64,000 bases of DNA from Molossus alvarezi (Eukaryota > Chordata > Mammalia > Chiroptera > Molossidae), in NCBI GenBank assembly GCA_037176705.1, contig CM073894.1, positions 29,358,501-29,422,500 of the forward strand, given 5' to 3'. The notes beneath the pieces were generated by a model. The model did no database searches. It worked only from the letters and a program-made list of their open reading frames with translations, and was not told where the DNA came from. Shown here one piece after another: positions 23,667-36,511 of the stretch. The position numbers and the translations under genes were made by a program. The first letter of the stretch is position 1, and each line of letters starts with the position of its first letter.

Positions 23667-26600
23667 TCCTATATATTCATAAAACCCGGGCTTTTATATT
23701 CCTTGGCATTGCTCATAGGTAGAGGTTTCATCCGTAAACTAGACTAAAGCAACATTCTCTCACTCGTGAGACTGACAAAATGGGATAAATCAGGCTAACA
23801 AGTATGTTACATAACATAAATGCCTTTGTTTTAAAACTACAGACAATCTACAATAATCCACATGAACTCAAAACAATATTCAGACAATGACAACTTCAAT
23901 TTCTTCTGCAGTTATCTCCTTTAGAACAAGTATTTTCCAGGGCCCTTACATGCCATGAAGTCCTTTTTCACAGGTCCATTTTTATTTGGTTATCTTTCTA
24001 GGTGCACTAAAGATTGAGTTTACAATAAACTGAACAGACAGCGTACAAAAAGCTTTTAGAACTATACCATATGGTCCAGGGAAGGGAACAATCTGGACGA
24101 TCCCCATTTCAATCTGCAAGCTTGTCCACCTCTATCACACATTATACCACTGTAATAAAATATTAAGATGAAGACGTAAAAGTGAAAATAATCTATCTTT
24201 AGCATTACCAGGCAACCACACTTCCGAAAATTTACCGATAAACTTAATAAACATTTACTTTCATTTATATTCTGAAATATTGGTATGCAACACCAGGCTT
24301 ACAAACCTAGGCCACTATTCAGGAAAAACAATATTTCGGCAGGGATGTGTGTGGGTATACAACTTATGCTTCAGAAATTTGGAAGGGGGAAAAAAAAACA
24401 AAATACTTTTACAAGGGGCATATTGACAGGGGCTGATTAACAGATGACACATTCTTGGAAATCAAATAAAAGCAATAGGGAAATACCCATTGTTGCCTGG
24501 TGAAGGCCTAATCACATGGACACAGCTGGAACCAATGCAGATCATTCATTAATAAAATTGTATTGTAGTAGCCATTTTTTGATATATTTCAATTGCCACT
24601 GTAACCCAATCTCTGGATTTCTTTGTTTGGTGTTAGTAAGATTGTTTTACTGGAAAATATAAAAAGATTTAGGATGGGGGGGGCTGCTCTCATGCTAAAC
24701 ATGAGACTTCCTCAAAAAGCTAAATGTCACTTTACCTTGAAATCATCTTCCACTATCAGCAGCTTAAAATATGCAGTGTAAACCTGAAAAGGGGGAACTC
24801 ATATGGTATTATGGATAAAAAGTGAGCAGTGTGAGATGCCACAAAAAACATATGAAATACTTGTGAAAGTATTCTACAGAATGATAATATAGATGTCGGG
24901 CAGGGGAAATTAAAATATATCAGAAATAGGGGGAGGGGATCAAACAATGGAATTAACACATACCCTTTAATGCAATACTCTCTCTGTGGAATTTTGACAC
25001 TAAAGTATGTACCATATGCTTGAGAGGAGAATACAAACAGTTTTGACCACATAAACTTTAGAAATCACTATTTGTTGCTCTATGTTACCAATATTTGATA
25101 TCAAACAACATATTCAAGTTACCTACCCAGGAGTTATGTTTAAAATACGTACTGATATTTAAATGAAATAAAACATGCATTATAATAATAATCATATTTA
25201 ATATAACAAAATAAAATCCTAGTTAATATAATAAATTTAGTATTTATCCAACGTCACTGTTATCCCCTAATAAATTTATTTCTCCATGTTTCTACAAACA
25301 TGATGAAGTTACTATATCATAATTCCTACCAACTCTATAATATCAAACTATAACGATATAATAGCTCTGATAGTGTCTGAATTAAACAAAACTATAAAAT
25401 TTATTACATACAAAAATTAAAAACTCAAGAGCATTTACCAAAAAACTGCTCAAACATTATACTTCCACTATGCCTCTGTGTATAGGTAGAATAAACAAAT
25501 AAATAGGACAATTTGTGCTGCAATTCTGAGCCACTGAAAGATATTCCTACCACAGGAAAGATAAGGGGCTTAATTGCAAATAAAAATGATGCCACTGGTG
25601 AAACTGTATTTAAGGTCAATAAATAGTATTTAATATACAATAAACATTATTCTACATATGTGAACATACAGAATGAAAGAGTTTTTGGTCTGTATAGTCT
25701 TTGACCACTAATAATAATATTATCAGATCTTGGTACTGAGGATTCAAGACAGTCATGCACTTAACTTGACCAAGAGGAGGAAAAATAAAAATTAAATAAA
25801 TAAATAAACAGCTTCACTGGCTTCCCTTCTCAAAAATGTCATAATTCTGAAACTTAAAATGTTGACCTAATGATTTCATTGATATAACTTAAGGTATATC
25901 ACCCTGATTCATTTCAGCTGCTCCACAGAAAAAGCCACTTAAATACAAGTTAACAAAACAGCATTGGGGAGTGGAGACGCATAGCATTTATTACAGGTGC
26001 ATTATATACAAAGCAACTGGAGTATTTGTTTGTTTTGTTGAAGTAATGAGTCAATATGTTGCTGAGTCTGTCTTGAGAAGGACGGAAAATAACAGGTGAG
26101 TTTATGTAATATATACTTCTGATATACCTGTTTTAGAAATCCTTTTAAAGCACTGATTTAAAGAAATGATTTTAAAGTATTTTCTAAATTAAAAATAAAT
26201 CTCTGGAAAAGAACAGCTGTTAATAGCACAAGTTTTTGTTCGTGTACTACATAAGATACAGTATTTCCCAGTATATATGGCATATAAAAATGTTTCACAT
26301 TAATAATTCTAATACATGTACTATTCACTTTCTTTTCAGTCACATTTGTTGCACAGTTACTAAAATACAAGTGTACCTCCCAAAATAATTTCTTATTGCC
26401 CAAAATCACTGACAATTTTTAAAACTTTATATCAGTCAAAATAATGAGTCTCCTAAGAAAACATATTCTGACTACATAATCATTCTTGATTGCAAAACAC
26501 AAATTTTTTAAATAGATCACTTAAAAATAAATCATTTGTTTTTGCTTAATACAACAGAAAACATTTACATTTTGAGGAACTTCTATGAAATTTCATAGAA

Positions 26601-29483
26601 TGCTTGCTCATAGTGAAAATTTAGTCTCCTGTTTAAATCATCACCTAAAAATCTTAATGCTACATTTCCACACACCTTGCAATAGTAGATCACTAACTAT
26701 AATTTAAAACTAAAATCACTTCTCCGTTTTATCTTGCATTTTTATTTCAAAAAAAATTTAATGCAAATCCTTATATTTAATGGAAGTTCATCTGGTTATC
26801 CAGCAACAATTATCAGACATTCTAAAGGTGACTATTCAATTTGTAAAAGATATGAACTATCCTGAATTTTAGACCAAAAATGGAAAACAACAGCAGACTT
26901 TTTGGTCTCAACAAGAGAGAGCATGGCATAAAATCCATACAACACAAGCAACTATCATTCAAGAGTTTCTGTTCAAATGTTAAGCTGTGAAGCAAGACAA
27001 GATTCCAACCAATCAAAATGACTATGTCAGAATGACCAAAGTTAGCAATATTCAGAACGGTTTTCTGAAAAGTGCGGCAAAATGCAACAGTGAAGGAAAT
27101 CTCTGAGAGGGCTGGAAAAGGCAAATTTACGCAAGCTTCTACAAGGAACAATGCCATTCACTCAATGTGGACGTTGCGAGGAGAATGATGTTTCTGTTTA
27201 AGACAAAATATTGTTTTCATGATGGTGGTCTTTGTGAAGAAATAGGAAGACAAGGGAAGAGAAATGGTACAAGCAGGAAAGACTAGGGCTGCATGCCTTT
27301 CTTCGGGGACGCTGGGAGGGTAGACCCTCTGCCGTATGAAAACCACCGCCAGGACCAAGCGACACAAAACATTTTGGCTGCCATCCTAGAACAGTGCCAG
27401 GCTGTTTTCTATTTTTGTGCTCGACTCCCTCAATTGAGACAGTGTGGGATTGTCAATTTGATGCACATAGAGAACAAAGAATGATATGGGGGGGGAGACG
27501 TGTTTGCCCCTTTAAAGTCAGGTTAGCATTTCATTTTCTTTGACAGGTCTTGAAAAGACCCAAGAAACAAAAGTTATGCTGAAGAATGGATCAATAGCCT
27601 AAAGAAATTAGTGTGAGTACAATTCTGGAGACAGTTTAAAAGCCATGTGAGAGATTAACCTTTAGAAAAAAATCACACTTAAAAGGGGACCAAGTCATAT
27701 ACATACCTGTTTAAGAGGCCAGAGACCAAGAAATACATGACTCATAATCACATAATCTTATTGAAATTCTAATGGTATAAAGGAAGGCCATAAAATCTGG
27801 CTCAAAACAAGAACTAATATCAGTATTATAAATTTTAGGTCACTATTCAGAAACAACTATGTCAGCTGCTATTCCGACCTTGATTTCTCCAAACTTAAAC
27901 AATCTGATTAAAAGATTGTAACATTAGAACCTGAATATTTTATGCCTTTACAGGGAAAGAGGTGATAAACGATCGAAAATGTTTAAAGGATTAAACCACA
28001 GACCTACAAAGGTGCCACAGAAACAAACAGGAAAACCGTTTATTCCAACCTATTCAATTCTGTACTAGAAGCAAGGCTAACACACACAAGAAAGCCAAGT
28101 GTGTGCTGCTGCAACCTTCAACTAAATATGCTCCCTGAATCCAGTGACTGAAACACCAGTAAGCCATTAGCTCCTAGAGGGATGACCTTTTTCTCTCTAA
28201 TGCACAAGATAGGTAGAGGAAGAGGTCCATTTTCTGCAAACCAAATGAAAAGAAAGAATGAACTGTGACAAGTCCAGTTCCCATGCTGGCATATTTTACA
28301 CTAAGCTCAGCATCATCTAGAAGCAGTATCCCTGCCAGTCAGGGGGGGTCAAGTTGTGAAACTAATACAGCGTTGATGAAAAGCACCAAAGGTCTAAGAG
28401 TCCCTTCCTCCTACACATCTCCACCGAATCAGCTGTGGAAAGAAGACCAATAGCTGTTCCAGAAATAGCAAGACCGACAGCACCTGCCTCAGATGTTCCA
28501 CCTGGAGGCATGGGGCATTTACCACCTGAGCCTACCTAATTTCTGACAAAATGGTCCCCTGCCCAGTTTTGTTCATGGCCACAGATTCTGATAGCAAGTC
28601 ACATCGGTGTTGGGAAAGGCAATTGGGGAGGGAGAGCTTGGGGAAGAAACCAAGTGAGAACAGTGGCCAAACTTCAAACAATACACATGCTTCTGTGATT
28701 ATGCAAATGAGGACCCTGCACAACACTTAGGGAGGACAAAACCTGCGGTAAAGGTCTCAGGTGCAATGATTAGCTCTGGGTGGCAAAGCTAAGTCTGACA
28801 TATAATCAAAGAATGCATTATTGTGCTCCTCACTGTTCTCCTTGTACAATTCCTTTCTTTCCTCTAGGATATCTGCTGATGCTATTACCACGTGGTTCAC
28901 TGGTAGTTTGTAGGCAAGGCATTCATGTATTGCCAAAGTGGTCCAGAGAATGATGTCTGGCTGGCTTTAGTTCAACAAGAAATATGAGGCAAAACCAGGA
29001 AGCAAAAAGAATGAAATATATAGAAAAAGCTAGCCGATAGCCTGTTTTTGGTTTTTTTCTGTTTATTAATGATGCAGATGAAATGGGGGGAAATCTAGAA
29101 AAAGCAGCCAAGTGACTGAATTACAAAGAAAGATGAAAGGAGTTAAATGTGTGTAACTTGGCTGACAACCAAGGAACAATATGAGAGCTGTCCACAACTC
29201 TCCAAAGTATATACATGAAAAGAAGAGCGGGAAATTTTTTATCTACAATAGAAGCGTGAATATATGAAATAATAATGAGATAAAATAAAAATAAAGAAAT
29301 CTGACTTCGAGCAGCACAGGAAATAATCTGGTAAAACTTAAGAAAGGCCGCTTCCTTCTCTTTAGAAATATTTATCATCTCACTGACCTACACTGCAGTA
29401 AAGGGTAGATGATAGGAAATAACCATACACTGCCAGAGGACTAGATTGATGGAAAAATATAAAACAAAGTTCCATTTGCTTAC

Positions 29484-29550
29484 CTGATGATCCAGATACT
29501 ATACTGCAGTCTCTCTTTACGTATGTCCAGTCTGGCTAATACAGAGGTAG
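29484..29550 (-). other. Candidate noncoding 5'-UTR exon (67 nt), probably GTDC1
   Basis: Read on the minus strand, a branch-like CTTAACT is followed about 20 nt later by the acceptor GTGATTTTACAG. Then come 67 nt without any ATG and the donor ATCAG/GTAAGC, a near-consensus 5' splice site. The strand matches the GTDC1 coding exon 25 kb downstream, whose own acceptor leaves only 5 nt of leader, so at least one upstream noncoding exon must exist. The segment overlaps no recognised repeat. The splice signals are seen directly; membership of GTDC1 and use in mature RNA are inference. It could also be an alternative exon, an exon of an antisense-neighbour transcript, or a chance match. Confidence 0.5.
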
Positions 29551-29772
29551 CTGTAAAATCACAAAGGGCATAGTTAAGTTGTTATCTTTAAAATAAACCC
29601 AGCCTGAATACTGAATCCTGACCTGGTCAAGAGTTTATTTGAATGAACCAGTGGTTTGATTCTTGGATATTCCAAGATGGGAGAAGAACCTCCAAAAACA
29701 AAAATGTTCTGAGTCTTAACTAACAAAGGCTTTTCTCAGTCTTTCCAGGGATTTCCCATATCAAACATAACG

Positions 29773-29802
29773 TAAATAATAATAATAATAATAATAATAA
29801 AT
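29773..29802. repeat. (AAT)n microsatellite
   Basis: About nine AAT units, 220 bp from the candidate upstream exon on its 5' side. Confidence 0.95.
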
Positions 29803-30691
29803 CAGATGAAAGGTCTTAATCTTGGTACATGGATAGCCTTCAGGAGTCTATACACTCCTGAATGATATATGTAAAATCTGTGGGTTCATGTAAATGAAAT
29901 CTCTCTGTAAAGAAGGTCAATAGTTTTTCAGCTTTGCAAGAAGGTCCATAATCCAAAAGTATGCCAAGAACCTTTGCTAAGGATAGTCTAAAATCTCAGA
30001 GGTAGGTTGGAATGCATATGGATAATCAGTCCAGGATTGAGGTTTGCACCCTAGGGAAACAGTGGGGATACCCTGACACTTGTAGACCTGGGGTAAATAT
30101 CTTAAGAACACTACTCTCTGGGAGAGCATTACATCAGCTTGAAACAGTTACTTCACTTCACAGCCGTGTGTTCTCTGCAAGCCAGGCACAGTGAAGAGGA
30201 AAAGATGTTACCATATACCCGGGGTAGATATTGTGACTTTCCTGTTCTGTATATGTTAATGTCAGAATCCTTAGATATATAGATACTGACAAGGTCAAAA
30301 CTAACATAGTAACTCATCCAAAAAGGATCCTTTATGACAAGCAAAGAGGAGGGGCCTGTACAGTGAGAAGAAGCGTAGCTCCCAAACAGTTTACACAGCA
30401 CAGAATCGCAGCATGACCCAACACATCTTTTAAAAGAATTATTTTAAACAGCAATCACTCACTCAGAATAACCTATATTAGAAAGAAACCAGGTCAGAGA
30501 AACTTCCAGGCACCAACCCTGAATAAGACAGGAAAGCATGCACAGCAACAGGGAGAATCCTGAGTGTCGCCTTTAAAGCAAGGTTAGGAGAGACAGAAAG
30601 TCTAGGAAGACATATATCAAAGGGGAGGGTGCTTCTGAGATGACCTGTTTGAAATAATGATCATGTAGCATATTCTATCAAAAAATAATTA

Positions 30692-30900
30692 ACCTCGTAG
30701 GCAGCTCCCAGGCACTGCGATCGGTGCTGGGAATTCAGCAGAGAACAGAGCAAAGTTTGTCCTGCTGGAGCTTCATCTTGGGGAGGGGAGGAAGAATGCA
30801 CGAGATTAGTACATCAGCAATATCATTTCACTGTGACACATGCTATGAAAGAAGTAAGCAAGATGATGTGACGGAGGCACAGAAGAACGGCCTGCATCCA
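30692..30900 (-). repeat. L2 LINE 3' fragment
   Basis: 'cccaggcactgcgatcggtg', 'ctgggaattcagcagagaac' and 'tgctggagcttcatcttggg' are a reversed L2 3' region. Confidence 0.75.
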
Positions 30901-31534
30901 TCTGGTACGTCACAGTGATGCTCACTCCAATTCTCCACATTAGCCAGGATCTTCCAGAACTGAGACTGAGAAAGAGCTAGTCAGAGCTCTCCCTGCAGAG
31001 ATGAGGACAGAAAGCCATTGTGGAAGATCAAGTATCACAACCTCATTATCTCCAAATAGCAAAATACACACCAACTAGACTGAGTTATGATTTTTATGAC
31101 ACTTGCTCTGCCTGTAGAAGAGAAACCTGAGAACGAGTAACAGAACAGCATTTCTGAATCTTTTCAGAAAGTGGCCCGAGGACACGACACACTTTGTACC
31201 CATAATAGTTAATAAAGAACCACATTCTGTCCAAATTCTTGGCAGGTTCCATTCTATTCAAAGAATTTTGGTGGGTTTTTTTTTGCTTCCACAGACAAAC
31301 CTGATCAATTTCTGCTGTCAAACCAAGGTGGGGGGAGGGGAAAGCACAGAAAGGAGCCTCTAAGAGGGCCCTCAATTCCTCGCCTCATGGAATCCATGCT
31401 TTTGTGCAGTCCCCTCTCTCGCTGTATCAGGGTTGGTCTGAATGAAAAACAATGCAGTGGAAGTGATGGTGTCTGACTTCTGAGGCCAGAAGTCAGATAC
31501 TGCACCTGCCTCTTGATCTTTTCTTTTAGCTAAC

Positions 31535-31790
31535 TCGCCCTGGGTGAAGCCAGCTGTTCTGCCATGAGGACAAGCAGCCCTATGGAGTGGTCCATGTGGC
31601 CTCTTGCCAAATAGCCAGAATCAACTTAATAGCGTTACACGTGGGCCATTTTGTAAGCGATCACCCAGGCTGCTCAAATATTCAGGTGACTATGGCCCCG
31701 GGTAACGTCTTCACTGCAACTCATGAGAGAAATAAAGGGCCAGAACCACCCAGCCGGTACTCTAACCCCTTTCTAGCATGCACTCTAACT
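31535..31790 (+). repeat. MLT1-like ERVL-MaLR LTR fragment
   Basis: 'ggacaagcagccctatggag', then 'actgcaactcatgagagaaa' and 'gggccagaaccacccagccg' match, in order, the 3' part of a MaLR-type LTR. It is an ancient, non-coding remnant. Confidence 0.6.
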
Positions 31791-31799
31791 TCCAGTAGT

Positions 31800-33003
31800 A
31801 CAGAGCCTCAACAGCTAAAAACTACATTTCCCTGATACACTTGCATCAGGCCTTCTACAGGGGACCCAGATTCAACTAAGCAGACATACAAGACTTGGAA
31901 AGAAGTGAGCGAATCAAGGTGGTAACCACCTATACAATGAGATCAAATCTTGTGTAGACAAGCTGTTCTTCTGACAATCACGCAGATATTCTACTAACTG
32001 ATCCCCAGTATCATATGTTCCAAGTAGCAAGTGTGACCATGGATTTTTCTACTAGAATAGTATAACTGGGTGTTTCTCTTGACTTGTGTTGTTCTTAGCT
32101 TATTGACAGGCAGGTTTGGTTCCTTGGTACTTCTAGAAATTTAGCAGTATGTAACACCTTCCTTTTTGCTTAAACTAGCCAGCTGTCTGCAACTTGAACT
32201 AGTTGTTTGAAACTAAGAACCCACTCTATCATACACAAATTCTATCTCATAACACTTTCCCTTCTATTTCATAACTGACCCTCTTCTATTCCATTACGAA
32301 TCCCGCTACATGCACACTCAGTCCTGTTCATCATGCCTTTTCTAGAAACTCCCTCTATCTGTTTTCTCCTTTTCCTCTATCTTCAATCTTTTCCTCTACT
32401 GGCTCCTTCTCCATCAATAACACACTTACTTCAACTCTACCAATTATGCCTGTCAAGCTTCAAAAAACAATAATATAGACTCACTGTCTTCACTTCAACT
32501 TTTGTGCAAGGCTCAAACTACCACAACTGGGCTTCCCTAGTCATCACTCTACTGAAACCCATTGCTAAGTTTGGCAACAACCAAATAATTGACTATTTTC
32601 ATTCTTCACACCACTAGAACGTGGCATTTGGCATTCCTACCCATCAGCCTTTCTGAAATTCCCTTCCGATGCTTTTCATGGTATGACCATCTTGTAACTC
32701 TCCTTTGGTCTATGGGTTTCCTCTATTTTTCCCCAGCTCCTTTTCTAGGAATTCCCTAGGGTTTTATCCTTAGGGATATTATGATTTCATTCTGTCCCTG
32801 ACTTTAAGATTTCAATTAACATCTATATTTTCACTGATCATTCTCAAATACAAATCTTTCCCCTACCTCTCTTTTCATACCACAAACTTTTAATTTCTAC
32901 CTGCCTATTAGGTGAATCTAGCTTTATCAATAGTTACAAAATATTTTTTTTAAATCCTCCCTAACATAAAAGAATAAATTTAAAAGTAGTTTATACTCTA
33001 TAA
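31800..33003. other. Unique or very old sequence; nothing coding seen
   Basis: The pyrimidine-rich stretch 32270-32930 has the texture of an old decayed repeat, but I cannot assign a family. No splice-bounded open frame was seen. Confidence 0.4.
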
Positions 33004-33307
33004 CTGTGTTGTCCAATACTGTGACCACTAGTCACATGAGCTTACTGGGCCCCTGCAATGTGGCTAGTCCAAACTGAAATGTGTTGTAACTATAATATAT
33101 ACAATAGATTTTAAAGACTTAATGCAAAAATAACAATGTAAAATATATCAATAATTGTATATTGATTACATGTTGAAATGATATTAATTTTTATATATTG
33201 GGTTAAATAAAATATATGAGCAAAATTAATTAAACTTATGCTTTTTACTTAAAGTGGCCATTAGAAAATTTAAAATTATTGCATTATAATTCTATTGAAC
33301 AGTGCTG
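33004..33307 (+). mobile_element. hAT-Charlie nonautonomous DNA transposon, near full length
   Basis: The left end 'ctgtgttgtccaatactg' and the right end 'attctattgaacagtgctg' are imperfect terminal inverted repeats. The interior ('catgttgaaatgatattaat', 'attgggttaaataaaatata') matches a common mammalian MER-type hAT element. It has no transposase. Confidence 0.75.
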
Positions 33308-33310
33308 CTC

Positions 33311-33336
33311 TACACACACACACACACACACACACA
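33311..33336. repeat. (CA)n microsatellite
   Basis: About twelve CA units, directly abutting the right terminus of the hAT element. Confidence 0.95.
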
Positions 33337-33551
33337 TACAACATGGAAAAACATATACGCACTATTCTCAATTAACAAGGAAAGGAGAAAAAGAGAATTG
33401 ATTTCTTTTTTTCACTCAAGTCACCCTCACATTTAGGTCTGGAATCAAGACTTTTAAGGTTCCCTACATCTCAAAATTATAATGTCAAAAATACTAAATT
33501 GTGTCCTATAAAAATCAAATAGCATCACAACTACATTGCAGAAATACAGAT

Positions 33552-33745
33552 TAGCTAACATTTAGTATGTGCTACACAACTATATAACATAATTTAATCA
33601 CCACAGCTCTAAAGCAGATAATATTGTTAATTCCCACTTAACAAAGTTAAGAAATCTAAGGCAGAAAGAAGTAATGTAACTTGCCCAAGGTCACGTTCTT
33701 AGGCCTCAATCCCAGGCAACCTAGCTCTAGATTCCATACTCTCAA
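33552..33745 (-). repeat. MIR SINE
   Basis: Reversed MIR: 'taacatttagtatgtgctac', then 'cttgcccaaggtcacgttct' and 'caatcccaggcaacctagct'. Confidence 0.85.
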
Positions 33746-33760
33746 TCACTTCCTTCTACT

Positions 33761-34990
33761 GACTCAATAAAAGTAAAATGTAAAAGAACAAAACAGCCTC
33801 AGATGGTTCCCAGTATTCTTGAACTTACATACTCCACTAGGATCAGAAAATATCAAATAACATAAAACCAAGTATGAATACAAACATGAGCTCACAGAAA
33901 ATGAAAATTGAGAAGCAAACGTAGGTAGAGTAGCAGGAAATAATGAAAGAAGACACAAAAGAATCTGCTCTGGGCCCCACATGTCCAAATGAGAACTCCT
34001 CCAGAATAAGAGAACATCACCCTGTGGACATGAGAACTAGACGGCCTCGGGATCATAGCAGAGCCACTAAGGCCATGGAGGAAACACAGGCCTTAATTCA
34101 TAATCATAAAACCTTACAAAGACTTGCATGTAATTCTGATTCAGAGTTGCAGGGGCAGGCAGGGATGTTGGTTATTAACCTAGTTTCAATGTTTAAAAAA
34201 ATAAAATAAAATACAGAAATACCTCATATCTGAATAAGGTAATGTAATTTGGCATTTTTTTAGAAACCCCAAAATACAATGCTCACAAGGTAAACATAAA
34301 TACAAAAATAAATACACTGATCACATATATTTACATATCTTTAGAAGGAGACACACAAAAAAAATGATAACACTGGTTACATGTGTATTTTAAAAGTATT
34401 AAGGGATTAGGATATATACAAGAGAGATTTTATAGCCATTGAACTTTTTTAATTTGAACTAAGTGAACACAGGAACTAAGTTTTAAAAATAATCTTAAAG
34501 TCCAAAAATAAAAATAAAGTGATGCTGAACAGGAAAAGGTATGTAAATCAATTTATTCATAGATATATACCTGAATAGAGGGAGTGGAGTCCTTGATGGT
34601 AAAGGGGTGAGGGACTTCCAGCCTCACCCTTGCCCTCTGCACCCCAATGTCCACCACCGGGGATACACAACAAGTAGGCACACACAGAGGCCATTCAATT
34701 GCAAGATGATGCCAAATATTCTACCTCTAAGAGCTTAAGTGCTTAAAAACATCTAAAAAGACAGACAGACGTACCTAAAAAAAACAGCAATAAAAGAAAG
34801 AAGATTCTAAAAGCTTTCACTATGGAAATATATTTCATAATTTTTAAATTATTTAAGGAAAAAATATCATTTTGGAAGTCAGTGATTCCAAAAGAGCAGT
34901 GATATAAAGCTTCCCCAAAGCTAGAAGTCTATTACATTATTTGTTTAACACTTGCAAACCAGATTAACCATAGTCTCCAACCTCAGAGAG
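33761..34990. other. Unique noncoding stretch
   Basis: AT-rich, with one GC-richer patch at 34600-34680. No repeat family, splice pair or gene recognised. Confidence 0.5.
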
Positions 34991-35238
34991 TCCTTTTCTT
35001 TTTATAAATCCTCACCTGAGGATATTTTTCCATGGATTTTTAGACAGACTGGGAGGGGAAAAGGGAGGAAGAGAGAGAAAGACATAGATATGAGGGAGAC
35101 ATATCAATTGGTTGCCTCCTGCAGGACCCTGACTGGGTACATGCCCTTGACCAGGAATCGAACCTGTGACTCTTTGGTTCATGGGCTAATGCCCTAACTT
35201 CTGAGAAAAACCAGCCAGAGCTTGAATCCTTTTCTTTT
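34991..35238 (-). repeat. VES-type SINE with target-site duplication
   Basis: Reverse-oriented body about 35003-35221, with the reversed 3' signature 'atcctcacctgaggatattt' and a degenerate head ending 'ccagccagagc'. Direct repeats tccttttctttt at 34991-35002 and 35227-35238. Confidence 0.9.
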
Positions 35239-36511
35239 GAATGGGAGGATGTTCTATACATCTTCAGCTCACTGACTAGAAGTGAAGTGGCTGACTAGCC
35301 TGGGGAGTGACCATTCCTTTCTCCTTGGATGAGTCTACTCCGGAAGCTGTAGGGCTCTCAAGAGGCTGGCCTTCCGGAAGGATGAGCCAAACTTCTTTGT
35401 TCAGGGACAGAGTAAGCCCCTTCCTTTAAACTTCTACAAGTCATAACTTTTCACAAAATCCATGCCAAAAAAATGGCTATTCACACCCATTTTCTTTGTA
35501 TTGCCTTCAATCGTTGACTTCATTTTTAATTTAGTGGTATTTTTAGCCAAATGAAATGAAATAGTCAGTTTTTTTCATCTGTCTCAGCTCTACTCTTCAT
35601 CTTCTGGGACCCAACTCATGTAATCCTCTAACTATTTATTTCATACCAGACTAGATAGCTCCCGAAAGCTTACCAATCTAGCCTCCAGGCATATGTCTTA
35701 AATAAAAGCAATAGATCTTTGTAAACCTGAAATTTGCATACTAAAGGAACAAATCAACTATCAAAAGGCCTAGTAGTATATAACAGTTGCTCACCTCTAA
35801 GCAGAGTTTAAAATTCATTTCAATGTATTAATTTTTTAAAGAAACAGCTATTGACTTTTTCCCTTTGCAAAATACTGTGTTTAATGGCCTAGTTAAATTA
35901 GAGGTGATAGTGTGAAGCAAGTGTTTTAAATTGGTAAATTCCAAACCTTTTCATAAAAGTACATCAGTCAGAAGTTTTAATAAGAATCAGCGGGACAGAG
36001 AAGAATTAACAGTCTGTAGGTATCAAAAGGAGGTGGTAAGCAATGATAACCTTAATCATTTGTGTAGAAATTTATAATTTTGCCGCTTAAAGGTTAATGA
36101 AATTATGTGGTATTTTGCCCACTCTTATCCAGCAAATGATTTCATGCCTTAGTTTGTATGTATTTATCAACTGAATCACATAACAGGAGAAATGACTTTT
36201 TCACAATTACTCTACTGCATCGTGTACTCCTGGGTACACAACGATCATTTAGTGTTCTAACCAGTAACTGGTGCCTTAAGACAAAAATACAAGGTTTCCA
36301 ACAGCATCTCAGAAAAGAGAACAAACTCATACTCAGAACTCTAAAAGCACAGCAAGTTGCTGAAATGTTTGTTTTAAAAAAAAAAGAATCAGATCCATTC
36401 CTTTATCTACTTCGTACTTCAAGTCACCACCTATTGCTAAATAGTTGTTCCTGTCAACCATTAACATAAAAGCCACCCAACAGATTGATGACAGTATTCA
36501 AGACATTACTT
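35239..36511. other. Unique noncoding stretch
   Basis: No repeat family or gene recognised. Two overlapping open frames around 36142-36469 are on opposite strands and have no recognisable similarity. Confidence 0.5.

Larger units (their letters stand above)
4379..29483 (-). other. GTDC1: Presumed GTDC1 5' intron
   Basis: This lies between the acceptor of the coding exon and the donor of the candidate upstream exon. It is inferred to be a single 25-kb intron if the upstream exon is real and no further exon intervenes. It contains MIR, L2, SINE and L1 pieces listed separately. The rest (notably 5873-10299, 12681-16115, 16973-17791, 20151-21676 and 22441-29483) is AT-rich unique sequence in which I see no gene. 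Confidence 0.5.
18104..35002. other. 17-kb interval without recognisable VES SINEs
   Basis: L2, MIR, MaLR-like and hAT fragments are present, but I find no bat-lineage SINE between the one ending at 18103 and the one starting near 35003. The flanking DNA carries one every 2-4 kb. The interval includes the candidate exon at 29484-29550. Most of 22441-29483 and 29551-30691 is plain AT-rich unique sequence. Confidence 0.65.

Noticed and set aside
27707..27798. Possible minus-strand exon with donor AACAG/GTATGT
   Set aside because: The donor is good, but the proposed acceptor (GTTTTGAGCCAG) has a poor pyrimidine tract and no clear branch site, so the pair is much weaker than 29484-29550.
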